DNA of 25,588 nucleotides from CAZFQG01 sp964520785 (GTDB lineage: Bacteria; Planctomycetota; Planctomycetia; Pirellulales; Thermoguttaceae): contig CAZFQG010000080.1 in NCBI GenBank assembly GCA_964520785.1, positions 1 to 25,588 on the forward strand, in the 5' to 3' direction. The notes below the pieces were generated by a model. It worked only from the letters and a program-made list of their open reading frames with translations, made no database searches and was not told the DNA's origin. Position numbers and translations under genes: made by a program. Numbering within the stretch: the stretch's first letter is position 1; each line of letters begins with the position of its first letter. Shown in pieces: positions 23,180 to 25,588 of this stretch.

Positions 23180-23239
23180 GAGCCGTTTCATCCCACCGGC
23201 TTTGCGAACCACTTATTCCCTTTGAAAGCGATTGCACTT

Positions 23240-25006
23240 ATGCGTTGGACTCAGACCCTGATCCCCACCCAGAAGGAGACCCCCGAAGGAGCGGAAGTAC
23301 CCAGTCATGTCTTGATGATTCGTGCCGGGTTGGTCGGCCAGTTGATGGCTGGAGCATATAGCTACCTCCCGTTGGGACTCAGATCGCTTCAGAAGGCGGC
23401 GAGTATCATCCGCGAAGAGATGAACGCGGCCGGCGCCGTCGAATTGCTCATGCCGGCGATCACCCCTTTGAGCCTGTGGGAGCGCACCGGCCGGGTGGAA
23501 GCGTTTGGCGACGTCTTGATCAAGTTCGCCGTCTCCAGGCAGAACCGGAAGGTCCACATGGCACTGGGTCCGACACACGAAGAGGTGATCACCGATTTGG
23601 TCGCGCGGCATGTTTCCAGCTACCGCCAGTTGCCGATCAATCTATACCAGATTCAAACGAAGTTCCGCAACGAGGAACGGCCCCGGTTCGGCGTGTTGCG
23701 AACGAGCGAATTCCTGATGAAGGACGCCTACAGTTTCTCCACCTCCCTCGAAGACCTCAACGCCATCTACGAGAAGATGTACGCAGCCTACTGTCGGGTT
23801 TTCGATCGCTGCGGTCTGGACTACCTGCCGGTGGAGGCGGAGAGTGGCCCGATCGGGGGGGACGCAAGCCACGAGTTCATGATCCCGGCCGACAACGGCG
23901 AGGACCAAGTGGCCTACTGCGCTCAGTGCGGCTATGCGGCAAACGTGGAGAAAGCCGAATCGGGTAGACGGACGCTCGCGCCGCCGGACGCTCCGATGGA
24001 CCCCGTCAACAAGGTACCCACTCCCGACGCGGGCAGTATCACGGCGGTCTGCGCGATGCTCCACTGCAAGCCTCAGCGGATGATAAAGACGCTCATCTAC
24101 TGGGCGGACGAGAAACCGATCTGCATCTTGCTCCGCGGCGACCACGAGGCGAACGAAGGAAAGATTCGCCGCGCCGTCGGAACCGAAAGACTCGAACTGG
24201 CCCCGCCGGACGTCATCGAAAAGGTGACCGGGGCTCCGGTCGGTTTCGCCGGTCCCGTCGGAATGGCCGAGACGATTCCCACGTACGCCGATTTCGACAT
24301 CGCCGGAATTCGCAACGGCATCACCGGGGCGAACGAAGTCGACGCCCATTACATGGGGGTGAACCCGGGGCGGGATTTCCTAATCCCCGAGGAACGGTTC
24401 TTCGATCTGAGGAACGTCGTCGACCGCGATCCGTGCCCCAGGTGTCCCGGGACGCTGGAGATGCGCCCGGCGATCGAGGTGGGGCATGTCTTCAAGCTGG
24501 GGACGAAGTACTCAGCCGCCCTGGGAGCACAATTCCTCGACGCCAACGAAGAGCGTCACGATATTATCATGGGCTGCTATGGAATCGGCGTGAACCGCAT
24601 CCTCGCCGGACTGATCGAAACGAACCACGACGCCGACGGCATTATCTGGCCCGTTTCCCTCGCCCCGTACGAGGTCATTCTCGTTCCCATGAAGGTGACC
24701 GACGACGAGACGATGGAAGAGACCCAACGGCTGGAGTCGCAATTGACCGCCGCCGGCGTGGATGTCCTCGTCGATGACCGGGACGCACGGCCCGGCTTCA
24801 AGTTCAAGGACGCGGACCTGATCGGCATTCCGCTCCGCGTGGTCATCGGCCCGAGAGGCCTCTCGGAAGGGAAGCTCGAAGTCAAATGGCGATGGGAGGC
24901 CGAAGCCCGGATGATCGAAAAGGAAACGGCCGTCGAGACCATCGCCAAGTGGATCCAGGCCGAACGCGCCGAACCGGTGCGGTTCAAGTCGCGCCGCACG
25001 GAATAA
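23240..25006 (+). CDS. proS: Prolyl-tRNA synthetase, bacterial type
   Basis: A 588-residue class II synthetase that charges tRNA-Pro in the cytoplasm. ATG 23240 is chosen because it begins MRWTQTLIPTQKETPEGAEV, which matches the conserved ProS N-terminus. An in-frame TTG 18 bases upstream adds nothing conserved. Visible parts: AGAYSYLPLG and the motif-1 region, motif 2 around GPTHEEVITDL and FRNEERPRFGVLRTSEF, an insertion (editing, YbaK-like) domain at about 245-385 with AVCAMLHCKPQRMIKTLIYW, and motif 3 with MGCYGIGVNRILAG. A C-terminal anticodon-binding domain follows (YEVILVPMKVTDDETM; VLVDDRDARPGFKFKDADLI). The editing domain shows that it is the bacterial, not archaeal/eukaryal, type. 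Length is close to E. coli ProRS (572). Confidence 0.96.
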   Translation: MRWTQTLIPTQKETPEGAEVPSHVLMIRAGLVGQLMAGAYSYLPLGLRSLQKAASIIREEMNAAGAVELLMPAITPLSLWERTGRVEAFGDVLIKFAVSRQNRKVHMALGPTHEEVITDLVARHVSSYRQLPINLYQIQTKFRNEERPRFGVLRTSEFLMKDAYSFSTSLEDLNAIYEKMYAAYCRVFDRCGLDYLPVEAESGPIGGDASHEFMIPADNGEDQVAYCAQCGYAANVEKAESGRRTLAPPDAPMDPVNKVPTPDAGSITAVCAMLHCKPQRMIKTLIYWADEKPICILLRGDHEANEGKIRRAVGTERLELAPPDVIEKVTGAPVGFAGPVGMAETIPTYADFDIAGIRNGITGANEVDAHYMGVNPGRDFLIPEERFFDLRNVVDRDPCPRCPGTLEMRPAIEVGHVFKLGTKYSAALGAQFLDANEERHDIIMGCYGIGVNRILAGLIETNHDADGIIWPVSLAPYEVILVPMKVTDDETMEETQRLESQLTAAGVDVLVDDRDARPGFKFKDADLIGIPLRVVIGPRGLSEGKLEVKWRWEAEARMIEKETAVETIAKWIQAERAEPVRFKSRRTE

Positions 25007-25009
25007 GGC

Positions 25010-25062
25010 CCGTGGCAAGCGATCCGTTCGCCTTTGCCTGGCCGCGGAACGCTTCGCCACGG
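25010..25062 (+). terminator. Candidate proS terminator hairpin
   Basis: CCGTGGCAAGCG (25010-25021) pairs with CGCTTCGCCACGG (25050-25062), twelve pairs with one bulged base. It starts four bases after the proS stop and is followed by CCGTCTTT. The loop is 28 nt and the T run short, so it may be a weak intrinsic or Rho-assisted terminator. Confidence 0.4.
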
Positions 25063-25457
25063 CCGTCTTTCGCTCCCCTCGAGATCGCACGCAACGAGGC
25101 CACCCTGGTATCTCGTTTTTCACCAGGCCGGCGACTATGTGTGACTTTGGACACCGGCAGGAGTTGATTCGCTATCGGCTGAGATGCTTGGCGGGAAACA
25201 CGCATTACTTCGAAGGGAAGGCGGCAACGTAGGACCCTGATTCGCACTTCCGCGGCTTCTCCACCTTGGGGTGAAACCCGGCTTCACGGAGACACAAAGG
25301 CATCCGGCGGGGAATCCTCCGGGCGGATGACTTGATGCCAATGTGTTTTCGCGAAATTATTCAGTCCTTCTGTTTACATCTATCGCAGGTCGCGGATCCT
25401 TCTTCGTTATCGTGGCGAATAACCACTTTACCGACCACAATGGAGTTTGGGGTAGAA
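25063..25457. other. Intergenic region with no gene recognised
   Basis: About 395 bases after proS with no credible coding sequence. It includes two neighbouring small inverted repeats: GTGAA (25271-25275) with TTCAC (25283-25287), and CATCCG (25301-25306) with CGGATG (25324-25329). Between them lies a CTTCACGGAGACACAAAGGC stretch of the kind seen in dispersed intergenic repeats. No tRNA found. Confidence 0.4.
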
Positions 25458-25588
25458 GGACGCAACAGGACGCAACGCAGGACGCAACGGGCAGAGGACG
25501 CAACGGACACCCAAAATCTCCCTTCCTCCCGCTTGCCAGGACGCAACGGACACCCAAAATCTCCCTTGCTCCCGCTTGCAATCAAAAG
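25458..25588. repeat. Tandem repeat array built on GGACGCAAC, including two 43-bp units
   Basis: GGACGCAAC occurs five times, starting at 25458, 25468, 25480, 25496 and 25539. The last two copies head a longer unit of 43 bp (25496-25538 and 25539-25581) that differs only at two positions. The unit continues GGACACCCAAAATCTCCCTT and then a C/T-rich part ending in GCTTGC. The array runs to the window edge, so more copies may follow. Confidence 0.7.

Noticed and set aside
25458..25588. Possible CRISPR array
   Set aside because: The spacing of the core is irregular (10-43 bases), the 43-bp units are direct tandem copies without unique spacers, and no cas gene is near.

Overview
The window looks like chromosomal DNA from a member of the Planctomycetota. 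It is GC-rich and has many Tat-exported Gfo/Idh/MocA oxidoreductases, a DUF1571-type and a DUF2007-type protein, a DoxX-like protein with a large insert, a ceramidase-like hydrolase and an Asp-box (sialidase-like) protein. Together these resemble the glycan-degrading gene content of Pirellulales-like planctomycetes. The phylum call is an inference from gene content. I saw no rRNA, tRNA, CRISPR array, transposase or phage gene.

Layout. (1) 88-4724: a secreted unknown protein read in frame with an upstream DUF2007 domain (minus), then a divergent neutral/alkaline-ceramidase-like secreted hydrolase (plus), which converges on a Tat-exported Asp-box protein (minus). The divergent promoter region carries a 20-bp palindrome. 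(2) 5403-10105: a DoxX-like membrane protein followed by two long sister Gfo/Idh/MocA oxidoreductases. The second has lost the hydrophobic core of its Tat signal. (3) 10174-10535: a broken glycosyltransferase family 2 remnant. (4) 10888-15091: three more Tat-exported Gfo/Idh/MocA proteins. (5) 15110-17215: lipA, overlapped by a small lipoyl-like protein that lacks the acceptor lysine, and transcribed away from a CobW/COG0523 GTPase. The two genes share overlapping -35 boxes, and the GTPase mRNA looks leaderless. (6) 17219-21114: a DUF1571-type exported protein, a metallo-beta-lactamase-fold hydrolase, a cytidylate-kinase-like protein and a zinc-ribbon membrane protein. (7) 21203-25006: an ABC-2-type permease made of two fused halves, and proS. 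(8) 25458-25588: a tandem repeat array built on GGACGCAAC that runs to the edge of the window.

How the parts may work together. Regions 1-4 read as a secreted carbohydrate or glycolipid utilisation locus: exported hydrolases, plus five NAD(P)-type oxidoreductases of which four carry twin-arginine signals. Tat export implies that they fold with cofactor in the cytoplasm and work outside it. The DoxX-like protein next to the first pair suggests a membrane partner that could pass electrons to quinone; this is a hypothesis. Regions 5-7 are mainly housekeeping (lipoate synthesis, metal-handling GTPase, prolyl-tRNA synthetase) mixed with planctomycete-type unknowns. No single gene is without known relatives. 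The parts most worth a second look are the DoxX/Gfo-Idh-MocA module, the lysine-less lipoyl-like protein coupled to lipA, and the leaderless divergent promoter.
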